Source of the DNA: Roseospira navarrensis
GTDB lineage: Bacteria; Pseudomonadota; Alphaproteobacteria; Rhodospirillales; Rhodospirillaceae
Assembly: GCF_009601025.1 (NCBI RefSeq)
Contig: NZ_WIVE01000002.1
Coordinates: 1-64,000 of the forward strand
Reading direction: 5' to 3'
DNA length: 64,000 nucleotides
Part shown: piece after piece, positions 10,401 to 18,222 of the stretch
How positions within the stretch are numbered: the first letter of the stretch is position 1
Layout of the letters: every line of letters starts with the position of its first letter
The notes under the pieces: model-generated
Database searches by the model: none
What the model was told of the DNA's origin: nothing
What the model saw: the letters and a program-made list of their open reading frames with translations, nothing else
Translations under genes and position numbers: made by a program

Positions 10401-10552
10401 GGGCGGGCCGGCCCCTGCACGATGCGCTGGCCGTTCAGGACCACGGGAACGCCGCGCCCCTGGCTCCGTCCTCCGATGGTGCGCTGGCGGTGGGGGAGAT
10501 CCTGCGGTCCCTGCCGGTGGCCGTGCTTGTGTCCGAACCGGCGGACGCCTGA
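7487..10552 (+). CDS. treY: Malto-oligosyltrehalose synthase TreY
   Basis: About 1021 residues, a GH13 alpha-amylase-family protein. TreY isomerises the reducing-end alpha-1,4 bond of maltodextrins to alpha,alpha-1,1, the first step of the TreY/TreZ trehalose route. Family blocks visible: YASPIWKARPGSTHGYD, VVDFVPNHMG, GVRLDHVDGL (nucleophile Asp), YVIVEKIL (acid/base Glu), ATATHDHKRGED and TPGVPDLYQGTDLWDF. It is long for the family but within the range of proteobacterial TreY. ATG 7487 has AAAGG at 7475-7479; ATG 7472 is also possible. The partner TreZ and glycogen genes are not in this window, so the gene stands alone here. Confidence 0.93.
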   Translation: MPSPNPPAAATTTQGPPPWPRATLRLQLAPDFGFDAATAIVPLLARLGISHVYASPIWKARPGSTHGYDIIDHGRLNPELGGEDGFRRFSDALLAHGLGLVVDFVPNHMGIGVSENQWWRDVLEWGKDSPHADWFDIDWEPAEPSLHGKLLLPVLGDHYGAILERGELTLCHDPDDGGFVIRYYEHAFPVRPQDYGDILRRGMAPDRAEDGSLALVIAGADSLSVLRDSETDARSRRRVAAVVRQRLAELVASSEQVRTVVACAVAAFNGRPGEPASFDDLDALIGRQSYRLAFWRVAAHEINYRRFFEINDLAALRMERNDLFDTAHALLFRLIAEGRVQGVRLDHVDGLWNPQAYFQRLQADGRDAMLRGVATGMVAPYPGATDRARLGESPFGPEQPMYVIVEKILAPHERLRESWPIAGSTGYEFMNQVLGLFIDPAGEMPLDDIYARTVGHRRAYHDEVLSAKRQIMEESLASEIGVMANRLNRLAKQARSTKDYSRMALRAALINVIAHFPVYRTYVDPYALSDWNQRGAADPGEPARANIDDQDRRDLQWAIGRARKAARVPDLSVYDFLHEVLTGDLALSSRGHQAATVLDVAMRVQQLTSPVMAKAMEDTAFYRYVRLAALNEVGGEPDRFGMSPAAFHHACQARLDAWPFTLLATATHDHKRGEDARVRLALLSEGPGLWDERVRRWQDLNQRRITALPDGRRAPSAADEYLFYQTLLAIWPLDWARPDETGQVAPPPPEVLESLTERMAAYMMKAAREAKRDTAWTAQDPDYEAGLDGFVRAVLSPGLGGAFVADMAAFVARLAPAGAVNALAQTTLRMTTPGVPDLYQGTDLWDFTLVDPDNRRPVDFEARARSLDEAAAPADRMNDWRDGRIKQALLAALLRLRGRTPMLFAKGNYTPLETEGAHKDRVLAFARVAPDGDAAVVVVVPRLVWPLMDGRDQPLPTGWDGTCVRLPDGAPWAGRPLHDALAVQDHGNAAPLAPSSDGALAVGEILRSLPVAVLVSEPADA

Positions 10553-10567
10553 GCCACCCGCGCGGCG

Positions 10568-12115
10568 TCACTCGGCCAGGCGCTTGCCCAGGTCCTCCGG
10601 GATCAGGAGCGTGACGGTCGTGCCGCGACCCTTTACGCTCTCGATCACCATGTCGCCCCGGTGCAGCCGCATGATCTGGCGCGTCACGGTCAGGCCGAGC
10701 CCGGTGCCGTCGGCGCCCCGAACCATGCTGTCCCGCCCCACCTGTCCGAACGGCTGAAGGGCTTCCTGGATTTCGTCCGCCGTCATTCCGGGCCCCGTGT
10801 CCTCGATGACCAGTCCATGCCACCCGCCGGAACAACTGTTCCGCACCACCACATGGCCACGCGGCGTGAACTTGATGGCATTGCCGACGACATTGATGAG
10901 CGCCTGCCGCATGCGGACGCGGTCGAACTGAATGTCATGCAGACAATGGGTCTGGTTCAGGAGATCCAGGCCCTTGGCGGCCGCCGACGGACCGAGCAGC
11001 TCGAACGCGTCGTCCACCACCGACCGCATCGGATGATGCCCGATCAACAGGTCCACGCGCCCGGCCTCGATCTTGGCGAGGTCCAGGATCTGGTTGATGA
11101 TGTCGAGCAGGTGCTTGCCGCTTCGGTGGATGCTGTCGGCATACTCCAGGTAGGGGGGCGGCACACACCCGAACGACTGTTCCCGCATGACATCGGAAAA
11201 GCCCAGAATCGCGTTCAGCGGCGTGCGCAGTTCATGGCTCATGCTGGCCAGGAAGTGCGACTTGGCCTGGCTCGCGGCCTCGGCCTGCTCGCGGGCCGCC
11301 ACCAGGGCCCCCTCCAGCGCCTTGCGGTCGGTCAGGTCGTCCACCACCCAGATGACGCCCTTGGCCAGATCGGCCGGCATGGCCTGGTCGATGGCCTTGC
11401 CCGACATCAGGCACCACACCGGATGTCCGTCGCGGTGGCGCAACTGATACTCGATATGAAGCTGTTCGTGATTCGTCAGGGATGAAAAGAAGGTGCGGCC
11501 GAAGTGGTCGGCGGCCTCCTTCGAGACATGGAACGTGTCCACGGAGCGGCCGATCAGGTCTTCGGCCGCCTCATAGCCCAGTATGTCGAGGATCCGGCGG
11601 TTGCACAGGCGAATCACCCGGCTGCCCGGTTCCGGCCCGGGCCGAACGATGACGATCCCGACCCGGGTGTTGTCCAGCATCGCCCGCATTTGGGCGACAT
11701 TGCCCAGGGTCTCCAGCACCGCGCCGTCCGGATCCGGCTCGCCCACCATCAGCGCCCCGGTGATCCGGCCGCCGGCATCGCGGAGGACCGTGCCCAACCA
11801 GATGATCCGGCCCAGGGGCGAGGCCCCGCCCTTGACGGACAGGGATGCCTGCCGGGCCGCCCTGTGCCCGGCCATGATCTCGCGGTGAAGCCAGCGGGCC
11901 TCGTCGCCGCTGGCGGGGGCCACCACCGTGTCCGTCCAGATCGTGCCGACCAGCGCCCCGGACGCCCCACCGAACAGGCGGATCGCCGCCGGGTTCGCGT
12001 GCGTCACCGTCCCGGCCGCATCCAGGATCAAAGCCGGAGAATCGGCCATGGCCAGGGGCCCCGCGAGGCCGCCCGGTTCCGTCCCTGATTCCGCGTCAGC
12101 GCCGTCCAAACCCAT
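10568..12115 (-). CDS. PAS-domain sensor histidine kinase
   Basis: 515 residues without obvious membrane segments. The order is PAS (about 25-125), PAS with PAC-like end (about 145-265), a short coiled linker, HisKA with SHELRTPLNAILGFS (phospho-acceptor His294), then HATPase_c with NVVGNAIKFTPRG (N box), EDTGPGM (G1) and DGTGLGLTVTRQI (G2). All kinase boxes are intact, so it should autophosphorylate in response to a cytoplasmic signal. No receiver domain or response regulator lies next to it, so its partner is unknown. It converges with treY, 15 bases apart. Confidence 0.93.
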   Translation of the reverse strand: MGLDGADAESGTEPGGLAGPLAMADSPALILDAAGTVTHANPAAIRLFGGASGALVGTIWTDTVVAPASGDEARWLHREIMAGHRAARQASLSVKGGASPLGRIIWLGTVLRDAGGRITGALMVGEPDPDGAVLETLGNVAQMRAMLDNTRVGIVIVRPGPEPGSRVIRLCNRRILDILGYEAAEDLIGRSVDTFHVSKEAADHFGRTFFSSLTNHEQLHIEYQLRHRDGHPVWCLMSGKAIDQAMPADLAKGVIWVVDDLTDRKALEGALVAAREQAEAASQAKSHFLASMSHELRTPLNAILGFSDVMREQSFGCVPPPYLEYADSIHRSGKHLLDIINQILDLAKIEAGRVDLLIGHHPMRSVVDDAFELLGPSAAAKGLDLLNQTHCLHDIQFDRVRMRQALINVVGNAIKFTPRGHVVVRNSCSGGWHGLVIEDTGPGMTADEIQEALQPFGQVGRDSMVRGADGTGLGLTVTRQIMRLHRGDMVIESVKGRGTTVTLLIPEDLGKRLAE

Positions 12116-12304
12116 GCACCGGGACTCCGTCCCCCCACCGGGGTCAGCCCGACCGAGACCGGACGCAGCGCGCGCCCGTCCGATTCCATTGATCCAGGAT
12201 CACTCTGGACAAAGGCCGTGACCTTGGCAAGGCACAGGCCTTGCGATGCCGGGCAACGGGACGATCAATGGCGTGGGGTTCAGATCGGCCATCGGCCGGG
12301 GGAA

Positions 12305-12379
12305 TGGTGGGCGCGGCTGGGATTGAACCAGCGACCCCTCGCGTGTGAAGCGAGTGCTCTCCCGCTGAGCTACGCGCCC
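12305..12379 (-). tRNA. tRNA-Val (anticodon CAC)
   Basis: The complement reads as a full cloverleaf. The acceptor stem GGGCGCG pairs with CGCGCCC, followed by discriminator A and an encoded CCA. The D-arm is AGCTCAGCGGGAGAGC, the anticodon stem CTCGC/GCGAG has loop TTCACAC, and the T-arm contains GGTTCAATCCC. The anticodon CAC reads the valine codon GTG, which is abundant in this GC-rich genome. Confidence 0.96.
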
Positions 12380-12458
12380 GTCCCATTCGGGTCGGTGCCG
12401 TGTCGGCGCCGCCGTCGCGGTGTGGAGGCGGGCTTATAGCGCCGCCCGAGCAGCCCCG

Positions 12459-13187
12459 TCAAGCGGGTTTCGCGACCGCCGCCAATCGGGCGAAGGCGGC
12501 GGGCAACTCGGCGTAGGACGAGATCAGGACGTCCGCCCCGGCCTCGGCCGGCGGCACCGGGCTGTAGCCGAAATCGACCATGACCACCGGCACGCCGGCG
12601 GCCCGGGCCGCGCCGACGTCGTAGGGCGTGTCCCCGACCAGCGCCGCCCGGCCCGGCGCGACGCCCATCTTCTCCAGGGTCAGCAGCAGGGGCGCGGGAT
12701 CGGGCTTCTTTTCCGGGATCAGGCCGCCGCCCACCACGGCGGTGAACAGCGGCGCCAGCCCGAGCGCCTCCATCACGCCGAGCGTGGGACCGTGGGGCTT
12801 GTTGGTGCAGACGCCCAGGCGCACCCCACGGGCATGCAGATCGCGCAGGGCGGCCTCGGCCCCGTCATAGGTGCGCGTCCCCACGACCGGCTTTTCTTCG
12901 TACAGCACGACGAACCGATCGTGGAGGCGGTCCAGTTCGGCGGCGCCCGCCGCGCCCTCGGCGATCGGCCGCCCGACCGCGGCCATGGCCTTGGTCACCA
13001 GCACCCGGGCCCCCTGCCCCACGAAGGCGGGGACCTGCTCGTGCCGCACACGGGGCAGGCCTTCCTCGTCCAGCATGGCGTTCAACGCCAGCGCCAGATC
13101 GGGCACGCTGTCGATCAGGGTGCCATCCAGGTCGAAGACGATGCCGTCGAACGGGAAGGCCTCGGGCAGGGGGGATGCGGTGGTCAT
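12459..13187 (-). CDS. gph: Phosphoglycolate phosphatase (HAD family)
   Basis: 242-residue HAD-superfamily hydrolase. Motif I is FDLDGTLIDS, with a helical cap after it; motif II is VCTNK; motif III lies near the GLIPEKKPDP lysine block; motif IV is LVGDTPYDVGAARAAG. It removes phosphate from 2-phosphoglycolate formed during DNA repair or oxygenase activity. Family members vary in substrate, so the exact specificity is inferred. It is divergent from glmU, an arrangement often found in alphaproteobacteria. Confidence 0.85.
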   Translation of the reverse strand: MTTASPLPEAFPFDGIVFDLDGTLIDSVPDLALALNAMLDEEGLPRVRHEQVPAFVGQGARVLVTKAMAAVGRPIAEGAAGAAELDRLHDRFVVLYEEKPVVGTRTYDGAEAALRDLHARGVRLGVCTNKPHGPTLGVMEALGLAPLFTAVVGGGLIPEKKPDPAPLLLTLEKMGVAPGRAALVGDTPYDVGAARAAGVPVVMVDFGYSPVPPAEAGADVLISSYAELPAAFARLAAVAKPA

Positions 13188-13361
13188 GGACTCCCTCTTT
13201 CACGATGGGGCGGCTGTAACCAGTCGAAAGACTGTGTGAGTTTGCAGGCCCGGCAGAGTATGGCAGCGTACTTGCCGCGACCACCCCAGTTCGGGTAGGC
13301 CTGCCCTACCCTCCGGACCGCCGGTGGCGCCCGCCTGCCCGATCAACCGCACGGATCACCC

Positions 13362-14705
13362 ATGAGCCAGACCGATCTCGCCGCCATTGTCCTGGCCGCC
13401 GGGGAGGGGACCCGGATGCGGTCCGCCCATCCCAAGGTCGCCCACCGTCTGGCCGGTCGCCCGCTGCTGGGGCATGTGCTGGCGACGCTCGACGACCTGG
13501 GGGCCGGCACGGTCGTCGTCGTGGTGGGGCCGGAGATGGACGCGGTCGAGGCCATCGCCGCGCCCCGCCCAACCGTGACCCAGGCCGAGCGCCGGGGCAC
13601 CGCCCATGCGGCCCTCCAGGCGAAGCCGGCCCTGCCCGCGCCGCCCGGGACCGTGCTGATCCTGTTCGGGGACACGCCCCTGATCCGCCCGGAGACCATT
13701 CGGGCCATGGTCGAGGCGCGTCAATCCGCCGCCGTCGTCGTGCTGGGGTTCCGCGCGGCCGATCCCACCGGATACGGCCGCCTGGTGACCGATGCGGCGG
13801 GAGACCTGGACGCCATCGTCGAGCACCGCGACGCCAGCGAGGCCCAACGGGCCATCGACCTGTGCAACTCCGGCGTCATGGCGGTGGATGGGGCGCTGCT
13901 GTTCCCGCTGCTCGACCGGGTCGGCAATGACAACGCCAAGGGCGAGTTCTACCTCACCGACATCATCGCCCTGGCCCGCGCCGACGGTCACCACCGCTGC
14001 GCCGTGGTCGAGGGCGCCGAGTCCGAAATGCTGGGCATCAACGACCGCGCGCAGCTCGCCGCCGCCGAACGCGTGGTGCAGGATCGCCTGCGCGCCGCCG
14101 CCATGGCGGGCGGGGTGACCCTGACCGATCCGGCCACAGTGACGCTGTCCATGGACACCGCCTTCGGCCGCGACGTGACCGTGGGGCCGTTCTGCGTGTT
14201 CGGGCCCGGCGTCCGCATCGGCGCGGGCGTCGAGATCAAGGGCTTCTGCCACTTCGAAGGCTGTATCGTCGAGGACGGCGCCGTCCTCGGCCCCTACAGC
14301 CGGCTGCGTCCGGCGGCCACCATCGGGCCGGGCGCGCACATCGGCAACTTCGTCGAGGTCAAGAAGGCCACCGTCGAGGCCGGCGCCAAGGTCAACCACC
14401 TCACCTATATCGGCGACGCCCGGGTGGGCGCCGGGGCCAACGTGGGCGCCGGGACCATCACCTGCAACTACGACGGCTTCGGCAAGTATCACACCGACAT
14501 CGGGGCCGGCGCGTTCATCGGCTCCAACACGGCCCTGGTGGCGCCCGTGACCATCGGGGACGGCGCCATCATCGGCGCCGGCAGCGCGATCAGCGACGAC
14601 GTCCCGGCGGACGCCCTTTCCCTGACCCGCGCGCCCCAGTCCACGCGCCAGGGCTGGGCCGCGCGCTTCCGGACCCACATGAAGCGGCTCACGGGCAAAG
14701 CCTAG
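13362..14705 (+). CDS. glmU: Bifunctional GlmU: GlcNAc-1-P uridyltransferase / GlcN-1-P acetyltransferase
   Basis: 447 residues, making UDP-GlcNAc for peptidoglycan and lipopolysaccharide. The N-terminal pyrophosphorylase domain has AAIVLAAGEGTRMRS with the nucleotide-binding lysine in HPKV, then RRGTAHA and FGDTPL. The C-terminal half is a left-handed beta-helix with hexapeptide repeats (IGAGVEI, IGPGAHIGNFVEVK, VGAGANVGAGTITCNYDG) that acetylates GlcN-1-P. A 7-bp stem-loop at 13293-13311 lies about 50 bases upstream, in the probable leader. Followed after 19 bases by glmS. Confidence 0.96.
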   Translation: MSQTDLAAIVLAAGEGTRMRSAHPKVAHRLAGRPLLGHVLATLDDLGAGTVVVVVGPEMDAVEAIAAPRPTVTQAERRGTAHAALQAKPALPAPPGTVLILFGDTPLIRPETIRAMVEARQSAAVVVLGFRAADPTGYGRLVTDAAGDLDAIVEHRDASEAQRAIDLCNSGVMAVDGALLFPLLDRVGNDNAKGEFYLTDIIALARADGHHRCAVVEGAESEMLGINDRAQLAAAERVVQDRLRAAAMAGGVTLTDPATVTLSMDTAFGRDVTVGPFCVFGPGVRIGAGVEIKGFCHFEGCIVEDGAVLGPYSRLRPAATIGPGAHIGNFVEVKKATVEAGAKVNHLTYIGDARVGAGANVGAGTITCNYDGFGKYHTDIGAGAFIGSNTALVAPVTIGDGAIIGAGSAISDDVPADALSLTRAPQSTRQGWAARFRTHMKRLTGKA

Positions 14706-14724
14706 GCAAGGAGAGACCAACACC

Positions 14725-16554
14725 ATGTGCGGGATCGTCGGCATCATCGGAGCGTCACCCGTGGCCCCCCGGCTCATCGAGGGCCTGAAGCGGCTGGAGT
14801 ATCGCGGCTATGACTCCGCGGGTCTGGCCACGCTGGACGGCGGCACCATCCAGCGGCGCCGCGCCAAGGGCAAGATCGCCGCCCTGGAAGAGCGCCTGCG
14901 GGAAGAGCCGATCCAGGGCACGACCGGCATTGGTCATACCCGCTGGGCCACCCACGGCATGCCCAACGAGGCCAACGCCCACCCCCACGCCAACGAGAAC
15001 GTGGCGGTGGTCCACAACGGCATCATCGAGAACTTCCACGAGTTGCGCGAGGACCTGCTGGCCAAGGGACACGTGTTCACCTCGGACACCGACACCGAGG
15101 TCGTGGTCCACCTCATCAGCCAGGAGATCGCCGAGGGCACGAACGATCCCATCGAGGCCACCCGTCGGGCGCTTGGCCGCCTGGAGGGCGCTTTCGCGCT
15201 CGGCATCCTGCTGCTGGACCGGCCGGATGTGCTGATCGCGGCGCGCCAGGGCAGCCCGCTGGCCCTGGGCCACGGCGACGGCGAGATGTTCCTGGGCTCG
15301 GACGCCCTCGCCCTGGCCCCCATGACCCAGCGGATCACCTACCTGGAGGACGGCGACTGGGCCGTGCTGACCAAGGAAGGGGCCACGATCCGCGACCTGT
15401 CGGGGCAGACCGTATCCCGGCCCGAGCAGCTCTCCAGCCTGTCCGGCGCCATGATCGGCAAGGGCGGCCACCGGCATTTCATGGCCAAGGAGATCTTCGA
15501 GCAGCCGCAGGTGATCGGCGACACCCTCAGCGCCATGTTCAACCCGACCGCGCGCACCATCACGCTGCCCGATCTGCCGTTCGATCCGGCGACCGTCCCG
15601 CGCATCACCATGATCGCCTGCGGCACCGCCTCGCTGGCCGGCATGGTCGGCAAGTACTGGCTGGAGCGGCACGCGGGCATTCCCGTGGACTGGGACCTGG
15701 CCAGCGAGTTCCGCTACCGCGAGCCCGTCATGACCGAGGGCGGGCTCGCCGTCTTCATCAGCCAGTCCGGCGAGACGGCCGACACCCTGGCCGCGCTGCG
15801 CTACTGCAAGCAGCAGGGGCAGTATTGCCTGGGCATCGTCAACGCCCCGGAAAGCACCATCGCGCGCGAGGCCCACGCGGTCCTGCCCACCCTGGCCGGG
15901 CCGGAAATCGGCGTGGCCTCCACCAAGGCGTTCACCACCCAGCTCGTGGTCCTGGCCTGCCTGACCATCGCCCTCGGCAAGGCGCGCGGCGCATTGGATC
16001 ACGAGACGGAAGCCCGCCTGTCGGGCGCCCTGACCGAGGTGCCGAGCCGCGCCGCCGAGGTGCTGAACCACGACGAGCGCATCCGCGCCATCGCCGAAGA
16101 GACCTTCGTGCCGGCCCGCGACGTGCTCTATCTGGGGCGCGGGACAAGCTATCCGCTGGCCCTGGAAGGTGCGTTGAAGCTGAAGGAAATCAGCTACATC
16201 CACGCCGAGGGCTACGCGGCGGGCGAGATGAAGCACGGCCCCATCGCGCTGATCGACGAGCATGTGCCCGTCGTCGTGATCGCCCCCAGTGACGACCTGT
16301 TCGAGAAGACCGCGTCGAACGTGCAGGAGGTAGTGGCGCGCGGCGGCAAGGCCGTGGTGTTCGCCGATGACGCGGGGGTGGGGCGGCTCAAGGACCTGGC
16401 GCTGGAGACCATCGCCCTGCCCGCTGTGGACCCGTTCGTGGCCCCGATCCTGTACGCCATCCCGGTGCAGTTGCTGGCCTATCACACCGCCGTCGCCAAG
16501 GGCACGGACGTGGACCAGCCGCGCAATCTGGCGAAGGCGGTCACGGTGGAATAG
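14725..16554 (+). CDS. glmS: Glutamine-fructose-6-phosphate aminotransferase GlmS
   Basis: 609 residues, forming glucosamine-6-phosphate from fructose-6-phosphate and glutamine. The start MCGIVGI exposes catalytic Cys2 of the Ntn glutaminase domain (to about 220; GHTRWATHG, HNGIIENF). Two SIS sugar-isomerase domains follow (CGTASLAGM, SQSGETADT, STKAFTTQ, GRGTSYPLALEGALKLKEISY), ending DQPRNLAKAVTVE. It forms a probable two-gene unit with glmU. A MITE-like element is inserted directly after the stop codon, with its direct repeat beginning four bases beyond it. No glmS ribozyme is seen upstream. Confidence 0.97.
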   Translation: MCGIVGIIGASPVAPRLIEGLKRLEYRGYDSAGLATLDGGTIQRRRAKGKIAALEERLREEPIQGTTGIGHTRWATHGMPNEANAHPHANENVAVVHNGIIENFHELREDLLAKGHVFTSDTDTEVVVHLISQEIAEGTNDPIEATRRALGRLEGAFALGILLLDRPDVLIAARQGSPLALGHGDGEMFLGSDALALAPMTQRITYLEDGDWAVLTKEGATIRDLSGQTVSRPEQLSSLSGAMIGKGGHRHFMAKEIFEQPQVIGDTLSAMFNPTARTITLPDLPFDPATVPRITMIACGTASLAGMVGKYWLERHAGIPVDWDLASEFRYREPVMTEGGLAVFISQSGETADTLAALRYCKQQGQYCLGIVNAPESTIAREAHAVLPTLAGPEIGVASTKAFTTQLVVLACLTIALGKARGALDHETEARLSGALTEVPSRAAEVLNHDERIRAIAEETFVPARDVLYLGRGTSYPLALEGALKLKEISYIHAEGYAAGEMKHGPIALIDEHVPVVVIAPSDDLFEKTASNVQEVVARGGKAVVFADDAGVGRLKDLALETIALPAVDPFVAPILYAIPVQLLAYHTAVAKGTDVDQPRNLAKAVTVE

Positions 16555-16568
16555 GGCCGTCCAAGCCC

Positions 16569-16785
16569 AGGGCGACGGGCTCAGGTTAACATGACGGCAT
16601 GTTCCGCGCGGTCGGAGGGGGCCTCTCGAGATCCCTCGTCTCGCTTCGCTCACTCGGGATGACACACTAAAATTATAGGATGTCATCCTGAAGCCGCGAA
16701 GCGGCTGAAGGACCTCGAGCGCAGGTCTCCGACCCGCTGCAAAGACCTGGAAGAGCGATCCCGTTAACCTGGGCTCGTTGCCGTG
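16569..16785. mobile_element. 217-bp MITE-like element, copy 1
   Basis: A non-coding element between glmS and the next kinase gene. The ends form an inverted repeat of about 20 bases (17 match) that both include CAGGTTAAC. The element lies between two exact 11-base direct repeats, CGTCCAAGCCC, at 16558-16568 and 16786-16796, as expected for a target-site duplication. The core is an imperfect palindrome around an AT-rich centre (ACTAAAATTATAGG). A second copy at 32802-33018 has the same length, no gaps and about 18 differences, and has a different flanking duplication. No transposase is encoded, so movement would need one supplied elsewhere in the genome. Confidence 0.85.
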
Positions 16786-16854
16786 CGTCCAAGCCCGTTG
16801 CAATCGTCGGCCGGGCCTGCGAGTCTGACGCAGTGTAGCGGCGGAAGGCATCGC

Positions 16855-18012
16855 ATGGCCGACGACCCGACGACCCATTTCGCCTCGTCCGTACGGCTGG
16901 ATCGGGAGGCCCTGGGGCGGCAGGCCCGCAAGGTGGCCGGGGCCGACTATCCGGCCGCCATCCTGGACGGGGTCAGCGTGCCCGTGTTCGTCCTGAACGA
17001 ACAGCGGCAGATCGTGTTCGCCAACACGGCCTTTCAGCAGTTCGTGCCGGACGACGATCCGGCGCGGTTCATCGGCCGGCGCGCGGGCGAGGCCGTCCGC
17101 TGCGTCCATGCCGACAACGACCTGGCGCCGGGCGGGTGCGGCACGGCCGAGGCCTGCCGCAACTGCGAAGCCATCCAGGCGGTCCTGCAGGCCCACGCCA
17201 AGGGCCGGGACGAGCGGACCTTCCAACTCGTCCTTCAAGGCGGCGAGGCGGTCAACGCCATCATCCGCGCCACCCGCATCGAGGTGGAGGGCGAAACCTT
17301 CATCATCGTCGCCCTGGTGGACATCAAGGACACGCTGTGGCGGCGCGACGTGGAACGGGCGTTCCTGCACGACGTCATGAACATCGCCGGGTCCATCCGA
17401 AGCTCGTCCGAGGCGCTGTCGCTGTTCGATGCCGCCACGCAGCAGGACTATATGAGCCGGATCGTCACGGCCTGCGACACGCTCATCTCGGAGATTCACA
17501 GCCACCGCCTGATGATCTCGGCGGAGGACGGCGATCTGGAGCCCACCTTCGTCCCGCTCGACTCGCTGGTAGTGCTGGAGCGGATGATTTCGATCGTCTC
17601 GCAGCACACGGCCGGCGAAGGGCGATCCGTGGTGCTGGCGCCCTCGGCCCGCAGCGTCGTGTTCCGCTCCGACGAGGGGCTGTTGTCCCGGGTGATCCTG
17701 AACCTGCTCAAGAACGCCCTTGAAGCCAGCGACCCCAGCCAGACGGTGACGGCGGATACGGGCCAGGACGGCGGCACCGTCTGGTTCTCGGTCCACAACG
17801 CGGCGCACATGCCGCCGAAGATCGCGGCGCGCGTGTTCCGCCGGTTCTTCTCGACCAAGGGCGCATCGCGCGGCATCGGCACCTACAGTGCCCGCCTGCT
17901 GACGGAAAAGTACCTGCGCGGCACCATCGCCTTCACCTCGGACCCCGAGTCCGGCACCACCTTCACGGTTCGGTACCCGCAGGACGCGGCGGCTCATACC
18001 GCCCGACCTTGA
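16855..18012 (+). CDS. PAS sensor kinase with atypical HD-x-x-N phospho-acceptor box
   Basis: 385 residues. A PAS domain (about 35-165) begins LDGVSVPVFVLNEQRQIVFANTAF and contains four cysteines (RCVHAD, GGCGT, CRNCEA) that could bind metal or sense redox. Next comes a helical region with FLHDVMNIAGSIRSSSEAL, where a histidine-aspartate pair replaces the usual HE-L-RTP-L box. It ends with an ATPase domain: VILNLLKNALEAS (N box), FFSTKGASRGIGTYSARLL (lid/G2 region) and SGTTFTVRYP. It is probably a histidine kinase of a divergent class. The ATG at 16855 has GGAAGG upstream; an upstream in-frame extension would run into the MITE repeat and is rejected. No response regulator adjoins it. Confidence 0.82.
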   Translation: MADDPTTHFASSVRLDREALGRQARKVAGADYPAAILDGVSVPVFVLNEQRQIVFANTAFQQFVPDDDPARFIGRRAGEAVRCVHADNDLAPGGCGTAEACRNCEAIQAVLQAHAKGRDERTFQLVLQGGEAVNAIIRATRIEVEGETFIIVALVDIKDTLWRRDVERAFLHDVMNIAGSIRSSSEALSLFDAATQQDYMSRIVTACDTLISEIHSHRLMISAEDGDLEPTFVPLDSLVVLERMISIVSQHTAGEGRSVVLAPSARSVVFRSDEGLLSRVILNLLKNALEASDPSQTVTADTGQDGGTVWFSVHNAAHMPPKIAARVFRRFFSTKGASRGIGTYSARLLTEKYLRGTIAFTSDPESGTTFTVRYPQDAAAHTARP

Positions 18013-18026
18013 CGTCACTTCCTAGG

Positions 18027-18111
18027 CCGGGCGGGAGTTGCACTCCCGCCCGGACCGTTCATTTCTTTCGCAAGGAATAACGCTCCGGACGGGGCTGCAA
18101 GCCCCGTCCGG
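18027..18111. terminator. Two perfect stem-loops between convergent genes
   Basis: CCGGGCGGGAGT-TGC-ACTCCCGCCCGG at 18027-18053 and CCGGACGGGGCT-GCA-AGCCCCGTCCGG at 18085-18111 are both exact 12-bp stems with 3-base loops. They lie between the kinase gene ending at 18012 and the SRAP gene ending at 18223 on the other strand. The first is followed by ACCGTTCATTTCTTT, a modest T-rich tail, so transcription termination from both sides is the likely role. Confidence 0.65.
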
Positions 18112-18222
18112 CACATTCGTCTGTCCGTCATACGCGTTGAGAAGTGTGAACGTGATCGCCCCTGCCGGGGGCGGAGTCTGGGTGGCGCGGTCCTGACCGG
18201 AACGGACGCCCCGGCGAGCGTG

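Noticed and set aside
7451-10444. A 997-codon reverse-strand open frame opposite treY
   Set aside because: Low-complexity translation with no family blocks, while treY on the plus strand has intact active-site motifs.
12305-12379. tRNA-Val as an integration site
   Set aside because: No integrase and no partial repeat of the tRNA 3' end were seen in the neighbouring sequence.
14755-18018. A 1087-codon reverse-strand frame running across glmS, the MITE and the kinase gene
   Set aside because: It crosses two well-supported genes and an intergenic repeat; its length reflects rare stop codons in GC-rich DNA.
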